This document shows, piece after piece, positions 50,095 to 60,789 of a stretch of 64,000 nucleotides of DNA (within the stretch, counting starts at the first letter, position 1; every line of letters begins with the position of its first letter). The notes below the pieces were generated by a model. That model did not search any database. It saw only the letters and a program-made list of their open reading frames with translations, and was not told the DNA's origin. The DNA comes from Cynocephalus volans (Eukaryota > Chordata > Mammalia > Dermoptera > Cynocephalidae). The DNA lies in contig NC_084467.1 in the NCBI RefSeq assembly GCF_027409185.1, forward strand, positions 18,590,501 through 18,654,500, in the 5' to 3' direction. Position numbers and translations under genes: made by a program.

Positions 50095-50862
50095 TGAATA
50101 ATAAGTAAATATATTGTAGGTAATGAAAAACAGGTTTCTCAGTGTTGGAAAAGAAGTGACAAAAAGGGTAACAAGTAAGCAGAGGGGAAATGCTAGAATG
50201 AACCCAATGGCACTGGATTGGAGTTGGAGGTATTAGTAGGAACTCAATAGAGATAAATGTGTGTATAAGCATAAGTTAGTATAAATGCATGTATTTCCTA
50301 GCTCTTTCTGCTGAGAAGGCCTAGAAATGGTAACATCCCAGTAATACCACCTTAACCAAGTCATCAAATTAACATCGCCAGTTATAAAACATGCCAACAT
50401 CATGATGTATGTTTTTCACAGATTAGTTGTTGTGGGGAGAGCGGACTGTAGGGGCAAAGAATGGCTGTGAGTGGCTTGGACTAGGTTGGTGGTGGTGAAG
50501 ATAGGGTGAGTGGGGTAGGATTCTGGATATTTGATTCTGCATCTGTTTGGAGATTGGGTTGACAGGATTTGTTGGTGGATTGAATTGAATAAGGCATCTT
50601 AGAATGGCGTTAGGATTGCCACTTAGGTTCTTGGCCTGAACAGCTGGGTGGATGTCCATGCTAGTTCCCTGTGGGGAAAGGCTGCAGAAGGAGCAGGTTC
50701 AATGAGAGAAAACCAAGAGTTTGGTTTTAGACATAATATTTGAAATGGCTTTAAGTCATCTAAATGGAAATGTCTGATAAGCAGTTGGATAAGTGGGGAA
50801 AATAGATATAAAATTGGGAGTTACCAGGCTACAGGATGAATCAGTTGATGCATTGTGTGTAG
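50095..50862 (-). mobile_element. L2 LINE, antisense, internal part
   Basis: ttggactaggttggtggtgg, ggattctggatatttgattc, ttcttggcctgaacagctgg, aatgtctgataagcagttgg and aaaattgggagttaccagg follow antisense L2. 50095-50440 is less certain. Confidence 0.65.
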
Positions 50863-50865
50863 CAA

Positions 50866-51165
50866 AGTGCTTCTCAAACCCTAGCAGGCTTGCAAATGTC
50901 CTAGAGAACTTACTAAAACATAAATTCCTAGCGGCTGGCCAGTTAGCTCAGTTGGTTAGAGCATGGTGTTATAACACCAAGGTTAAGGATCTAGATCCCC
51001 ATACCAGTCAGCCACCAAACCAAACCAAACCAAACCAAACATAGATTCCTGACCTACCAGGGATTCTGGTTCAGTAGATCTGAGATGGGGATGAGAATTT
51101 GCATTTCCAACAAATCCCCAGGTGATGCTGATGCTGCTGGTCTTCCAAGCATACTTTGAGTGGAA
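50866..51165 (+). mobile_element. MER5A-like hAT element split by a CYN SINE
   Basis: Left part gtgcttctcaaaccctagca; right part ggattctggttcagtagatc, gaatttgcatttccaacaaa, caggtgatgctgatgctgct, catactttgagtgg. Inverted termini ...cttctcaaa / tttgag... visible. Confidence 0.85.
50930..51036 (+). mobile_element. CYN SINE monomer
   Basis: Flanks AAACATAAATTCCT (50916-50929) and AAACATAGATTCCT (51037-51050). Tail is a (CAAAC)n run. Confidence 0.95.
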
Positions 51166-51177
51166 CTTGATGCTGGC

Positions 51178-51222
51178 TTTTTTTTTTTTTTTTTGGCTGC
51201 TGGCTGGTACAGGGATCGAGTT
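51178..51222 (-). mobile_element. CYN SINE, strongly 5'-truncated, antisense
   Basis: T-run, then ggctgctggctggtacaggg; only the tail-proximal part remains. Flanks TGCTGGCTTT and TGCTGGCCTT (51171 and 51223). Confidence 0.8.
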
Positions 51223-51234
51223 TGCTGGCCTTTT

Positions 51235-51615
51235 TCCCACTGTATTCAGTTTTTCCATCCTCTCTCTCTTGAGAGTAAGATATCATACTCTCAAGAACAA
51301 GTGTCTAAAAATCATATGCCCAAAGTAATCATTGTTTCTTTTTATAAACAGATGACCCGAGTTTCGTTTATCTTGCCTTAGATTACAGCACAAGTGAATG
51401 AGTGTCAGAATTTGAACCCAAATCTCCTAAATTCTTTGCAGTGTACCCTACTACCATATATAGGCCATGTAACCTTAGACAAATCTTTAAGCTTTCCATC
51501 CATTTCCTGCCTGGTTCAAAAGAGATAATATATGTGAAAGTGCCATTCAAACTCTAACAGTATATACTCTGAATTGTTCCCATCATCGTTATAGATGTGG
51601 TCAGTATTTGTCAAT
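51235..51615. other. No gene; MIR-like tail
   Basis: 51370-51560 resembles antisense then sense MIR wording (gtcagaatttgaacccaaat; gtaaccttagacaaatcttt). Frames here are chance. Confidence 0.45.
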
Positions 51616-51630
51616 GTGCCTAACATTTCT

Positions 51631-51813
51631 TTTTCTTTCTTTCTTTTTTTTTAAAAAAAGGATGACTGGTAAGGGGATCTTAACCCTTGACTTGGTGTCG
51701 TCAGCACCATGATCTCCCAAGTGAGCTAACCAGCCATCCCTATATAGGGATCCAAACCCGTGGCCTTGGTGTTATCAGCACCACATTCTCCCAGGTGAGC
51801 CACAGGCCGACCC
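51631..51813 (-). mobile_element. CYN SINE dimer, antisense
   Basis: 14-bp duplication TGCCTAACATTTCT (51617-51630 and 51814-51827). Tail is T/C-rich (ttttctttctttcttttttt). Confidence 0.97.
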
Positions 51814-51829
51814 TGCCTAACATTTCTGT

Positions 51830-52240
51830 TCTGGGAATAGTAAAGGCATGAACGTCAGAAAACTTAAAAACAAAAAGCCTGAAAAAAACCAGACAAACCT
51901 GTGGGAAGCCCCTCTAAGACCTCTGGGAGTGAAAATCCACATCAGGAACTGCTGTCACTTTTCTTCTGTTTACATCTACTTCAAGCTTCCACTCTTCACC
52001 CATGTCTGCTAAATTGTCATTATTTGTTCATTTAATAAACACTGAGTGAAATGCCAGGCCTACGCTGGACCCAGCAGTGAGTAAGACAGACATGGTTCCT
52101 ACCTATCCTCATGGTGCTAAAGACTGCACTGGATGAAGGGTGGAGAGAGAACATAAACAAAACAATAAAAGACTGGATGTACTGGCCAGCTGCCAGGACA
52201 AACAAACAAAAAAAAGAGTGGACAGAAAGTAGTACATATT
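51830..52240. mobile_element. Antisense L2 end and CYN tail scrap
   Basis: 52020-52170 antisense L2 (gttcatttaataaacactga; tcctcatggtgctaaagact). 52178-52216 is the last part of a CYN monomer (tactggccagctgcc plus CAAACAAA tail). Confidence 0.6.
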
Positions 52241-52242
52241 TA

Positions 52243-52351
52243 GGGCTGGCCGGTTAGCTTAGTTGATTAGCGCACAGTGTTGTAACACCAAAGTCAAGGG
52301 TTCGGAGTCCCGTACCAGCCAGCCACCAAAAGAAAAGAAAACAAAACAAAC
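52243..52351 (+). mobile_element. CYN SINE monomer
   Basis: ggctggccggttagcttagt; gttcggagtcccgtaccagc. Flanks aaagtagtacatatt and aaagtaacacatatt (52227, 52352). Confidence 0.95.
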
Positions 52352-52369
52352 AAAGTAACACATATTAAG

Positions 52370-52905
52370 CATAGATTTACCATTTGATCTAGCAGTTCCA
52401 CTTCTGGGTATATACACAAAAGAACTGAAAGCAGGGGACACTAATGTTCACAGCAGCATTATTCACATTAGGCAAAGGTGGAAACAACCCAAATGTCCAT
52501 TGAAAGATGAAGGGATAAACAAATGTGATAGATACATACAATGGAATATTCCTCAGCCTTTAAAAGGAATGAAATTCTGATACATGATACCACGTGCACG
52601 AAACTTGAAGACATTGTGCTAAGTGAATTAAGCCAATCACAACAGGACAAATATTGTATGATTCCACTTACAGAGTAAAGTCACATAGAAAGAACCATGG
52701 TTGCCAGGGGCTGAGGGGAGGAAGGAATAAGGGGTTACTGTCGAATGGGTGCAGAGTTTGAGTCCTGGAAGATAAGAAAGTTCTGGAGATGGGTAGTGAT
52801 TATTGTTGCACAACAGTGTTCGTGTATGAACTGTTGAACTGTACGCCTACAATGGTTAAAATGGTAAACTTTGTGTTATGTATATATTACCACAACACAC
52901 AAAAA
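52370..52905 (+). mobile_element. L1M 3' region
   Basis: accatttgatctagcagttc, gcagcattattcacattagg, tacaatggaatattcctcag, tggttgccaggggctgaggg, gaactgtacgcctacaatgg: sense, no intact frame. Confidence 0.85.
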
Positions 52906-53118
52906 ATATATTTGGGCTTTGTCTTGAAAAAAAATGAAATAAAAAGTTAGGAAAAATTTGTGTTTAACCAAAAAAAAGGTAATGCAAATAGTCATATAAT
53001 AGCCATCATGCTAAGTGCTAGTCCTACCTGGTAGTGAGAGAGAGGATATAGCAGGTGAACCTGCTCTGATTAGTGGGGTTTGTAAATCAAGAACAGCATC
53101 ATCAAAAGAATGGCCTTC

Positions 53119-53235
53119 TGAGCTGGCTGGTCAGCTCAGTTGGTTAGAACAAGGTGTTGATAACACCAAGGTCAAGGGTTTCGATCTCCTTATCAGCCAA
53201 CTGCCAAAAAAAAAAGTAATAATAATAATAATAAT
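53119..53235 (+). mobile_element. CYN SINE monomer with (AAT)n tail
   Basis: gctggctggtcagctcagtt; gggtttcgatctccttatca; tail a10-gtaataataat. Flanks aaagaatggccttc and aaagaatggtcttt. Confidence 0.95.
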
Positions 53236-53239
53236 AAAG

Positions 53240-53495
53240 AATGGTCTTTCAAAACTCTGAAGGAGATGGATTGGTGAGAGGGGTGGGGGTATGTGTGGAG
53301 GACAGAATATTCCACACACTATGAACAGCAAGGCTAGAAGCAGGAAAGGCCCTTGGTGCAGTTGAGGAACTACAAAGTTTGTGTAGGGAGCACAGAGCAC
53401 AAGGGAGAGTGGAGAGGGGAGGCTGGGCTTGTAAAGGATTTTAGGCTCCTCTCAGGAGCAAACGGAATCCACCAAAGAGTTTGAGCAAGGTACTT
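53240..53495 (-). mobile_element. L2 LINE, antisense fragment
   Basis: acagcaaggctagaagcagg, aaaggcccttggtgcagttg, gtaaaggattttaggctcct. Confidence 0.6.
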
Positions 53496-53497
53496 TT

Positions 53498-53594
53498 CTT
53501 TTTTTTTTGGACAGCTGGCTGGCAAGAGGATCCAAACCCTTGACCTTGGTGTTATCAGCACCATGCTCTAACCAAGTGAGCTAACCGGCCAGCC
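53498..53594 (-). mobile_element. CYN SINE monomer, antisense
   Basis: ggacagctggctggcaagag; cttgaccttggtgttatcag; gagctaaccggccagcc. Confidence 0.93.
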
Positions 53595-53811
53595 TGGGAT
53601 TTTTATTCTTAATTTACAAGCCTATTGACTTGATTGAGATTAAGTAGAAAGGGAAGGAAAGTAAAGTTTATTGAGAGCTTACTGTGTGCCAGCTGCTTTG
53701 CCTACCCTTCCCCCTCTTCCACTTATAAGGAAGGACCCTGTGATTACACTGGGCTCACCCCAGTAATCTAGGATACTCTGCCTATCTCGAGGTCAGCTGA
53801 TTAGCAATTTT

Positions 53812-53911
53812 TTATTTTTATTTTTTTCAAGAGATGACCGGTAAGGGGATCTTAACCCTTGACTTGGTGTTATCAGCACCACGCTCTCCCAAGTGAGCCA
53901 TGGCTGGCCCT
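53812..53911 (-). mobile_element. CYN SINE monomer of dimer-type sequence, antisense
   Basis: 14-bp duplication TGATTAGCAATTTT (53798-53811 and 53912-53925). Its tail side (agagatgaccggtaagggga) equals the second unit of dimers. Confidence 0.95.
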
Positions 53912-53925
53912 TGATTAGCAATTTT

Positions 53926-55500
53926 AATTCCCCCTTGCCAAATAAGGTAACATATTCACAGGTTCCTGGGATTAGCTTGTGGACATTTGGGGTGGGGAAT
54001 GGGGTATTATTCTGCCTATTGCAGGTGGGAAGAGAAAGGGGTAGGTCATGGACTAGTTCTTCTTGTGCCACCATGTTGCCAAGAACTCTTAGGAATCTGA
54101 GAATTCTAAATTCAAACCTAGCTTTCCAGGTCATTGTGAAGGTATATTTATCAAGGTAAGAGAATAGAATAGGATAGGATAGAAACCATATTTAATGGTT
54201 TGTTAGTTTAATTTGTAAATTTTAAACATTTAGATATATGTATGTGGGCCTCCATTTGCACTCTTGCCATTGGCCCTGCAAATGTTAGGGATAGGCCTCA
54301 CCCAAAGTCACATAACGAGTGAGTGTTCAAATCAGAGCACAGATCTGTTATTTCTGCCACACAAGGCTACTCCGCAAGGGGAAGTAAGGCAACAGGCTGC
54401 CACCACTGACTGAGTTTTCACACTGTGTATCTCTCTGCCTTCCTGCTTGTTCGCCAGCTGCCTGTTTTTGAAACACCCATTGTAAACCTGGCTCCCTCTG
54501 CCTTCTGAGACTGCAGTTCTCCTTTCATACCTTATATTGCCCCGTGTAGGTACCTCTTATACAGACCCTCCTCTGGGTCATTCAAGTTCATGCGTTTATG
54601 GATTTGCCAGTTATTTAGTGCCTCCACCGGGGATACAAGATGGTTTAGTCACAATCCCAGCCTCCAAGGAGCTCACAGTCTAGTGAGAGTACCAGACAAT
54701 GAAATGGACAGTGACAACGAGGATTGAAGCTACATTCCAGTGATGGGGGCACTGATAATCTGGGGCAGATCTGGGGGTGACATTAGGTAGAGACTTTTCA
54801 GAGGAAGTGGTTCTCAAGCTGAGTCTTAACTAGGCCGGAAAGCTGAGGGCTGGAATTTTGAGTTGAGAGAGTGGCATATTCATAGACCCTGAGCCACAAT
54901 GGGCAAGTTGGGGGAATCCCAAATCTGTCATGATGACTAGAACAAAGAGTAGGAGGTGAGAAGAGGCAGAGGAGCCTCCTGACACTAAGAGCCTGATTGA
55001 CTCTGACAGATCATGGGCTTTGTGAGGGTCCTAAATGTTACTCTTTGCTGTACCCTCAGTGCCTGTGAGGCATCTGGTACACAGCAGGCATTTGGGAAAT
55101 ATGTGCTGAAAGGAATGAATGACATGGAGCTGCTGAATACAGTAGAGAGGAATCTGCACACTATCTTGGAAGTCAGTGGTTCTCAGCCCTAGCTGCACAT
55201 TGGAATCACCTGGGGAGTTTTAAAAACTGAAAGTCTTCAGTCTGGATTTCAAGGTATGGGGACTTGGTGCTGGGATCAGTTTGAAAGCTCCCCAGGTGAT
55301 TCTAATGTGCAGCCGGGGCTGAGAAACAGAGCTGCAGGCCACAGGGGACCATTGAAGGGTTTTACTGGAAACTAAATTTGCATTTTAGAATCAGTCTGAC
55401 TTGACAGCTCTACAGGAGGTGTGTGGGGTGGGGTGCAGAGGTGGTAGTTGTTGAAAGGTGCTTGCAGCAATCCAGGTGAGAGAGGATGAGAGTCCCAACT
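53926..55500. mobile_element. No gene; antisense L2, MIR and MER5-like
   Basis: 54240-54350 antisense MIR (cacccaaagtcacataacga). 54580-54960 antisense L2 (cacagtctagtgagagtacc; ttttcagaggaagtggttct). 55040-55130 sense L2 end. 55172-55325 MER5-like with paired termini (gtggttctcagccctagctg / gctgagaaacagag). 55335-55480 antisense L2. Confidence 0.6.
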
Positions 55501-55510
55501 AAGAAGGTGG

Positions 55511-55685
55511 CAGGCTGGCCCGTGGCTCACTCGGTAGAGTGCGGTGCTGATAACACCAAGGACACGGGTTCGGATCCTATATGGGGATGGCCGGTTTGCT
55601 CACTGGCTGAGCGTGGTGCTGACAACACCAAGCCAAGGGTTGAGATCCCCTTACCGGTCATCTTTTTTTAAAAAAAAAAAAAAAA
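55511..55685 (+). mobile_element. CYN SINE dimer
   Basis: Flanks AAGAAGGTGG (55501-55510 and 55686-55695). ctggcccgtggctcactcgg, then gatggccggtttgctcactg; tail a17. Confidence 0.96.
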
Positions 55686-55689
55686 AAGA

Positions 55690-56496
55690 AGGTGGGGGAA
55701 GCAAATGACTTTTGAGAGATTAGGAAGGTACAATCAACAGGATCCGGTGACTGGGAGTAGGCAGGTAAGAATCCAGATGGGCCCCTGACTTCAGGCTTGA
55801 GCAATGTCCTGAATAATGGTGCCCTTTCTTGGAATGGCAAATATGGGCAGAGACAGGTTTAGGGAGGATTTCTTTGCCATGTAAATCTCTAACCAGCCCC
55901 TATAAACAGCTGTCTGATCTCTTACTGCCTTCTGACCGTTAAATCCCAGGGTTTCCCTAAGAATCTTCACCTTGCCTTAGGCCCCGTGCTGTCCAGCTAT
56001 TTTCATTTTTTTGCCACCTTCATTGTCCATTCTACCCACTTGCGGGGCGGGGGGTGGGGGTGTCACTTCTCCCACAAAATCTGGCTGCACCAATAGGGAA
56101 AAGTCTCTTCAGCCACCCGCCTCCCTACTGCCCTGACGACTAACACTCTTGGCCTGATTTTGTTTGTTTTTTGGGTTTTTTTAAATAAATAAAAGTGTGG
56201 GTGGGGGAATAGGAAGCAGTGGAGAGAACATTTCTCCTACTATTATGAAAGTAACACTCATTTCAGAACATTTGGAAAATACTGAAGAAAAATTTAATCA
56301 CTTGTATCATGCGCACATAAATCCAGTCACTGCCATCATTTTGGTGCATTTCCTAGACATAGATTATTTTGTTGTGTTCCTTTTATAGTAATAATCATTC
56401 TGGTGAAACTGAACTGATTATAAAAATAACAAGGCAGCTTAAGGGAGGCAGCTTGAGTGTGGTACAGAGAAAGCAATGGGAAAATGTATCCAGTGT
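55690..56496. other. No gene; L2 and L1 scraps
   Basis: 55695-55850 antisense L2-like. 56180-56400 old L1-like (gaaaatactgaagaaaaatt). A G-rich run at 56043-56061. Confidence 0.45.
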
Positions 56497-56500
56497 GTTA

Positions 56501-56805
56501 TGGCCAACGTCCGACGGGTAAAAGAAATTTGCCCATGAGAACCGGGTGATAGGAAAAGGAAAAGAGTTTATTTCTCGCAGCCAGGGCTACGCAGGAAAAA
56601 GCGCAGCCCTGAATTGAAACCTCTCGCAGCTTTTATTTTTAGCTAGGCGGGAATTTTTCGCGCCTGACACAATCTAGCCAATGCAAGCAAGCCAGCGACA
56701 CATAAGCTAATTTTGTGGGTAGCCCTGTAGCCCCTCCCCACCCTGGATTCCCCATAGGGACTTTTCAGGCTAAAATGGCAGAGCCGCCTAAAATGGCGTT
56801 GGCCA
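56501..56805 (-). mobile_element. CpG-rich solo LTR, about 305 bp
   Basis: Perfect inverted ends TGGCCAACG / CGTTGGCCA. Read on the minus strand: CCAAT-type box (cattggctag), TATA-like taaaaataaaagc, then gagaaataaactc with AATAAA, and TG...CA ends. It keeps many CpGs (ttcgcgcc, ctcgcagc, cgtccgacggg), unlike nearby old repeats, so it is probably younger. No target-site duplication could be fixed and no internal retroviral sequence is present. A gammaretrovirus-like (class I) origin is inferred from layout. Confidence 0.65.
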
Positions 56806-56849
56806 TGCTACTCTGTTTATTCCCCCATTTATTTTAGCAAGCGACTTGT

Positions 56850-57310
56850 ACAGAAGCAGAATGCATATGTTAAGGTCAGTAGGGGTTGGGGCGTCCCTGA
56901 ACAAGTGTTGGCAAAGGTGTGGAAAACAGGCACTTTCACACAGTGCTGGTGGAAATGTACATTGGTGGAGCCTTTCCAGAGGGCAATTTGACGATATCTA
57001 TCAAAATCTTTTACGTGTATATGCATCACCTTGACCCCAGAATTCTACTTAGAATTATCCTACAGAATTAAATGTTCAAGTGCACAAATTTAGATGAATG
57101 AGGATGTTTGGTGCATCAATTTTAAAAAAAATAATGAAAACCTGGAGGCAACCTAAATATAAGGGGATAAGTGAAATAAATTACATTATGTCCATAGAAT
57201 GGAATAACATGCTCATGTGGAAAGTGGTGCATGCGATATTGTTAAGAGAGGAGAAAGCACATTACAAGATGGTATGTGATATCCCATTTTGATATTGAAT
57301 GCAAACAGAG
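56850..57310 (+). mobile_element. L1M 3' region
   Basis: aggtgtggaaaacaggcact, cacagtgctggtggaaatgt, agagggcaatttgacgatat, ccatagaatggaataacatg. Interrupted by the CYN SINE at its right end. Confidence 0.8.
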
Positions 57311-57413
57311 GAGCTGGCTTGTTAGCTCAGTTGTTTAGAAAGTGGTGCTAATCACACCAAGGTCTAGGGTTTGATCCCTGTACTGGCCAGCCACAAAAAA
57401 AAAAAAAAAAAAA
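57311..57413 (+). mobile_element. CYN SINE monomer
   Basis: Flanks GCAAACAGAG (57301-57310 and 57414-57423). gctggcttgttagctcagtt; gggtttgatccctgtactgg; tail a20. Confidence 0.96.
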
Positions 57414-57499
57414 GCAAACAGAGAAACTGTTTCTGTCTTGAAAGAAAGGCAATAAACTGTTAGTGGTGAGCACATAGAAGGAACTGGTAAGGTTGGGGG

Positions 57500-57870
57500 C
57501 TCTGCAGAATCTGCAAAGGCACTCTGCAGTGAGACCACTGGGTTCAATTCCCAACTGTACCTCTGACTAGCTGTGTGACCTTGAGAAGTCATTAACTTTC
57601 TGTGCCTTAATTTCCTCACAAGCAAAAGGAAGATAGTAATTGTTCCTATCTGATAGGGTTGAAGTGAGAATCAAATTACTTAGCTCATGTAAAACATTTA
57701 AGTGCTTAGCACATGAATGTGCTTAATCAATATTAGCTAAATCAGAGATTCCTGAGTTTGTGTTCCAGCTGTGCCACCCATTGGGTACATTTCTTAACTT
57801 CTTTAAGCCTCAGTTTCCTCATGTGAAAAATGAGTGTTATAGCATCGTCTCTGTAGGGTGTTAGGGATTG
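57500..57870 (+). mobile_element. Two MIR SINEs in series
   Basis: 57530-57740 (gttcaattcccaactgtacc; taggtt-like; cttagcacatgaatgtgctt) and 57750-57865 (gttccagctgtgccacccat; cctcagtttcctcatgtgaa). Confidence 0.8.
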
Positions 57871-57874
57871 GGAT

Positions 57875-58620
57875 AATAGGATGTCAGTATCACTGAAGAA
57901 GTTGTTCCTGGCCCCATTGCAGAGTTGGTAATACCAGTCTGGATTTTCTCCCTGAGAGCAGATTCCATTAAGTCTCCAGTCAAGGAGGAGCACAATTTCC
58001 ACAATTTTGTGCTTCCAGGGCTAGAGGTAAGTTGGCGAAGCAGCCCCAGCTCGGGAGGGCAGGAGATGGTGGTGCGGATGTGGTGAAAGGTGGGGCTCAG
58101 TTGCTGCTCAGCTCCAGCCGTGTGTTGCCCTGTGGAGATGGGGCCAAGAGTTGACAGATCTTACCATTTTTCAAGAGAAGTTGTGAAATCTCCTGATTTT
58201 AAACTCTTGGCAGTTCAATTTTGTAAACACCGTGAGGGCAAACAAAACACGTCAGCAGGCCATATTTAGCCCACTAGCTGCCAGTTTGCTATCTCTGCTC
58301 TAGCCTTTCTCTGCTTGATTTAGCAAAATATTTACTAAGTGTCTGCTGTACCCATAGCTCCTTCAGTTCCTGGTCATGTTTATTATTCTGCAACCTCAGG
58401 CTTGCTGGCTCAGTATTCCTATTGGGTACTAAATCAATCTGGTGGGTTTGAAATGGTGTTTCTTTGTGGTTTTAATTTGCATTTCCCTGATAAGTGCTGA
58501 GACTGAACATCTTTTTTTTTTTAATATATACCTATGGGTGTTTCTTCTTCTTCAGTAGAATTTTTGTTTTAAGTCTTTAGATCATTCTCTAGGTATGGAT
58601 AGATTTAGGGCTTCCCTAAC
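57875..58620. other. No gene; L1 antisense scrap
   Basis: 58450-58600 antisense L1 (tttaatttgcatttccctga; gactgaacatctttt). The rest is unassigned. Confidence 0.45.
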
Positions 58621-58633
58621 AGAAATTTTATTT

Positions 58634-58733
58634 ATTTAAAAAAATTTTTAAAAGATGACCGGTAAGGGGATCGTAACCCTTGACTTGGTGGTGTCAGCAC
58701 CACACTCTCCCAAGTGAGCCACGGGCAGGCCCT
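58634..58733 (-). mobile_element. CYN SINE monomer of dimer-type sequence, antisense
   Basis: Flanks AGAAATTTTATTT (58621-58633) and AGAAATTGTATTT (58734-58746). agatgaccggtaaggggatc ... gagccacgggcaggccc joins the tail of unit 2 to the head of unit 1. Confidence 0.95.
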
Positions 58734-58744
58734 AGAAATTGTAT

Positions 58745-60455
58745 TTTGAATAACATCACACCCACTAGACTGGACTCCTTGTTTAGGTTTGGGGCTGTCT
58801 ACATCTCAAGAGGCCCAGCATCAAACCTAGTATGCCACAGAGTAGGGACTCAGTAAGTATGTGAATGAATCAAGTCCTGTTTCAAGAGCATGATATTTCT
58901 TCTTTATTCAGAAATTCTTGGTACAAGTATTATTGATTTAGCTATCAGCTTATTCAACAATCGCAACTCCCTACTTTGAATGGAAAACAGACTTTGAGAG
59001 GTCTGTATCCTGCCCCATTAAAACCAGGAAGTAAAAAGGGGAACTGGTCTTAAGGGAACAATGTTTCTTTTTGGTGGTGGGGAAGTATCTACTGAAAGGG
59101 GCATTGAAGCTTGAGAAGGTACAAGATTGGAACTCTGATAACCAACTGCATAGAAATTATCCTAACATGACGCTGAAGGTGATAAGCCTGAGATATCAGT
59201 GCCCCCATGACACAGAAGGCCCCCACACAGTAGGCCCCGACACAGTGAGGCTCTTTCGTGGTGAAGTCACATCACAGGGGCCTCTTACCTTGTGGGGAGG
59301 GATCAAACACCATATTTGTCTCTGAGTCCATCTGCCTGTCTTAGACAACTCTGTTCCCTGGAATGGTCTTCCATGGATCTGCCCGTCAGGCCTGGTCTTT
59401 GTCTGTGGTGGCAGTCTCTGTTTCTTTGTTACACATCGACTTCTCTAGAGAGTAAGTTCCTTGAGGGCTACAGCAGAAGGTCACGCTGGTTTGAGCACAT
59501 TGGTTCCATGTGGCTGGTTTTGCATCTGTGCTCAGATGACCCGCTTTCAGTCTTCACGGTAGAGCACTCCAGCCCCACAACCCCTTTAACATTGAGAGTA
59601 TTTGTGGACGTTTTTATCAGTTTCAGGGTGTTTTGACCGATTGGGGGTGATGGGGATATGCTGTGAGCATTGCCTTTTTTCCTCAGCTCTCCTTCATACA
59701 CCCTCCACTGGAGCCGGGCTTCCATCTCCGGCAATACTACAGACTCTTTCATACCTCCTGTCCCTTCATACCTGCTATTGCCTCACCTGGAGTATCTTTC
59801 CACTCACTTCTCAGCTGGCAAATTTCTTCCTTCTCATCCTTCAAGATGTAGGTCAAATCAGGCAGAGTTAGGCCCCTCTTCTTTGTAGATATTCACTCAG
59901 TCAGTTAGCTACCACTTAATCGAGGGTCTGCTGTGTGCCAGGCAGAGCCTCCTGGGACTGATGTAAAACACAGTTCTTGCCCTAAAAGACTTCATAGGCT
60001 GGTGGGGGAGACAGACACAAACATGCAGACAGACATGCCGACTGCATTAGGGAAGCACTGAAGAGGGGCACCTCACCTGCCTTGGGGGACAGATGACAGA
60101 GAAGTTTCCTGAAGGTGGTGACACCTGAGTCCTAAGAGTGTGTGGATACCCAGGTAGAGAAACTGGCTGGGGCAAAGGCAGAGAGGAGAGAAATAATGTG
60201 GTGTGTGCAGGACAATGACAAGCAGTTGGTTTAGCTGGAACACAGGTGGGGCCCAGAAAATGTAGGACTTTCTATTAGGTTGAACCATATGAAACTTCCA
60301 TCTTTTGTAGGTCAAAAATAATCAGATATCATCCATTTCATATGCTTCAAGCTAATATGTCACCCTAAGAATCTTGGACCTTATTTAGAGTTTCATAAAC
60401 TTCTATCATTCTTAAACCACTTTCATGATTTTTACCTTTTCTGAGTTCCTAACTA
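58745..60455. mobile_element. No gene; L2 pieces in both orientations
   Basis: 58780-58875 sense L2 end (ggactcagtaagtatgtgaatgaa). 59340-59475 and 59690-59890 sense L2 (ctggaatggtcttccatgga; ctggagtatctttccactca; catccttcaagatgtaggtc). 59895-60250 antisense L2 (gtctgctgtgtgccaggcag; ttcatag-like). Frames up to 114 codons lie within these repeats. Confidence 0.6.
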
Positions 60456-60475
60456 CTAAGATCCACTTAGTTTTT

Positions 60476-60642
60476 TTTTTTTTTTTTTAAAGATGACTGG
60501 TAAGGGGATCTTAACCCTTGACTTGGTGTTGTCAGCACCACGCTCAGCCAGTGAGCTAACCGGCCATCCCTATATGGGATCCAAACCCGTGGCCTTGGTG
60601 TTATCAGCACCACACTCTCCCGAGTGAGCCACGGGCCGGCCC
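60476..60642 (-). mobile_element. CYN SINE dimer, antisense
   Basis: 16-bp duplication GATCCACTTAGTTTTT (60460-60475 and 60643-60658). Confidence 0.97.
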
Positions 60643-60716
60643 GATCCACTTAGTTTTTAAGACTCACTTATTTTTACTTAAATAAATTTATTTTAAAAGG
60701 AAACTTTAGGTCAATT

Positions 60717-60785
60717 TTTTTTTTTGACAGCTGACCAGTGAGGGGGGTTTGAACCCTTGACCTTGGTGAGCTAACTGGCTAGCCT
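60717..60785 (-). mobile_element. CYN SINE monomer, internally deleted, antisense
   Basis: gacagctgaccagtgagggg, gaacccttgaccttggtgag, then ctaactggctagcc. The anticodon-arm part (tatcagcac...ctcc) is missing, joining ttggt to gagctaac. Confidence 0.85.
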
Positions 60786-60789
60786 GTAG

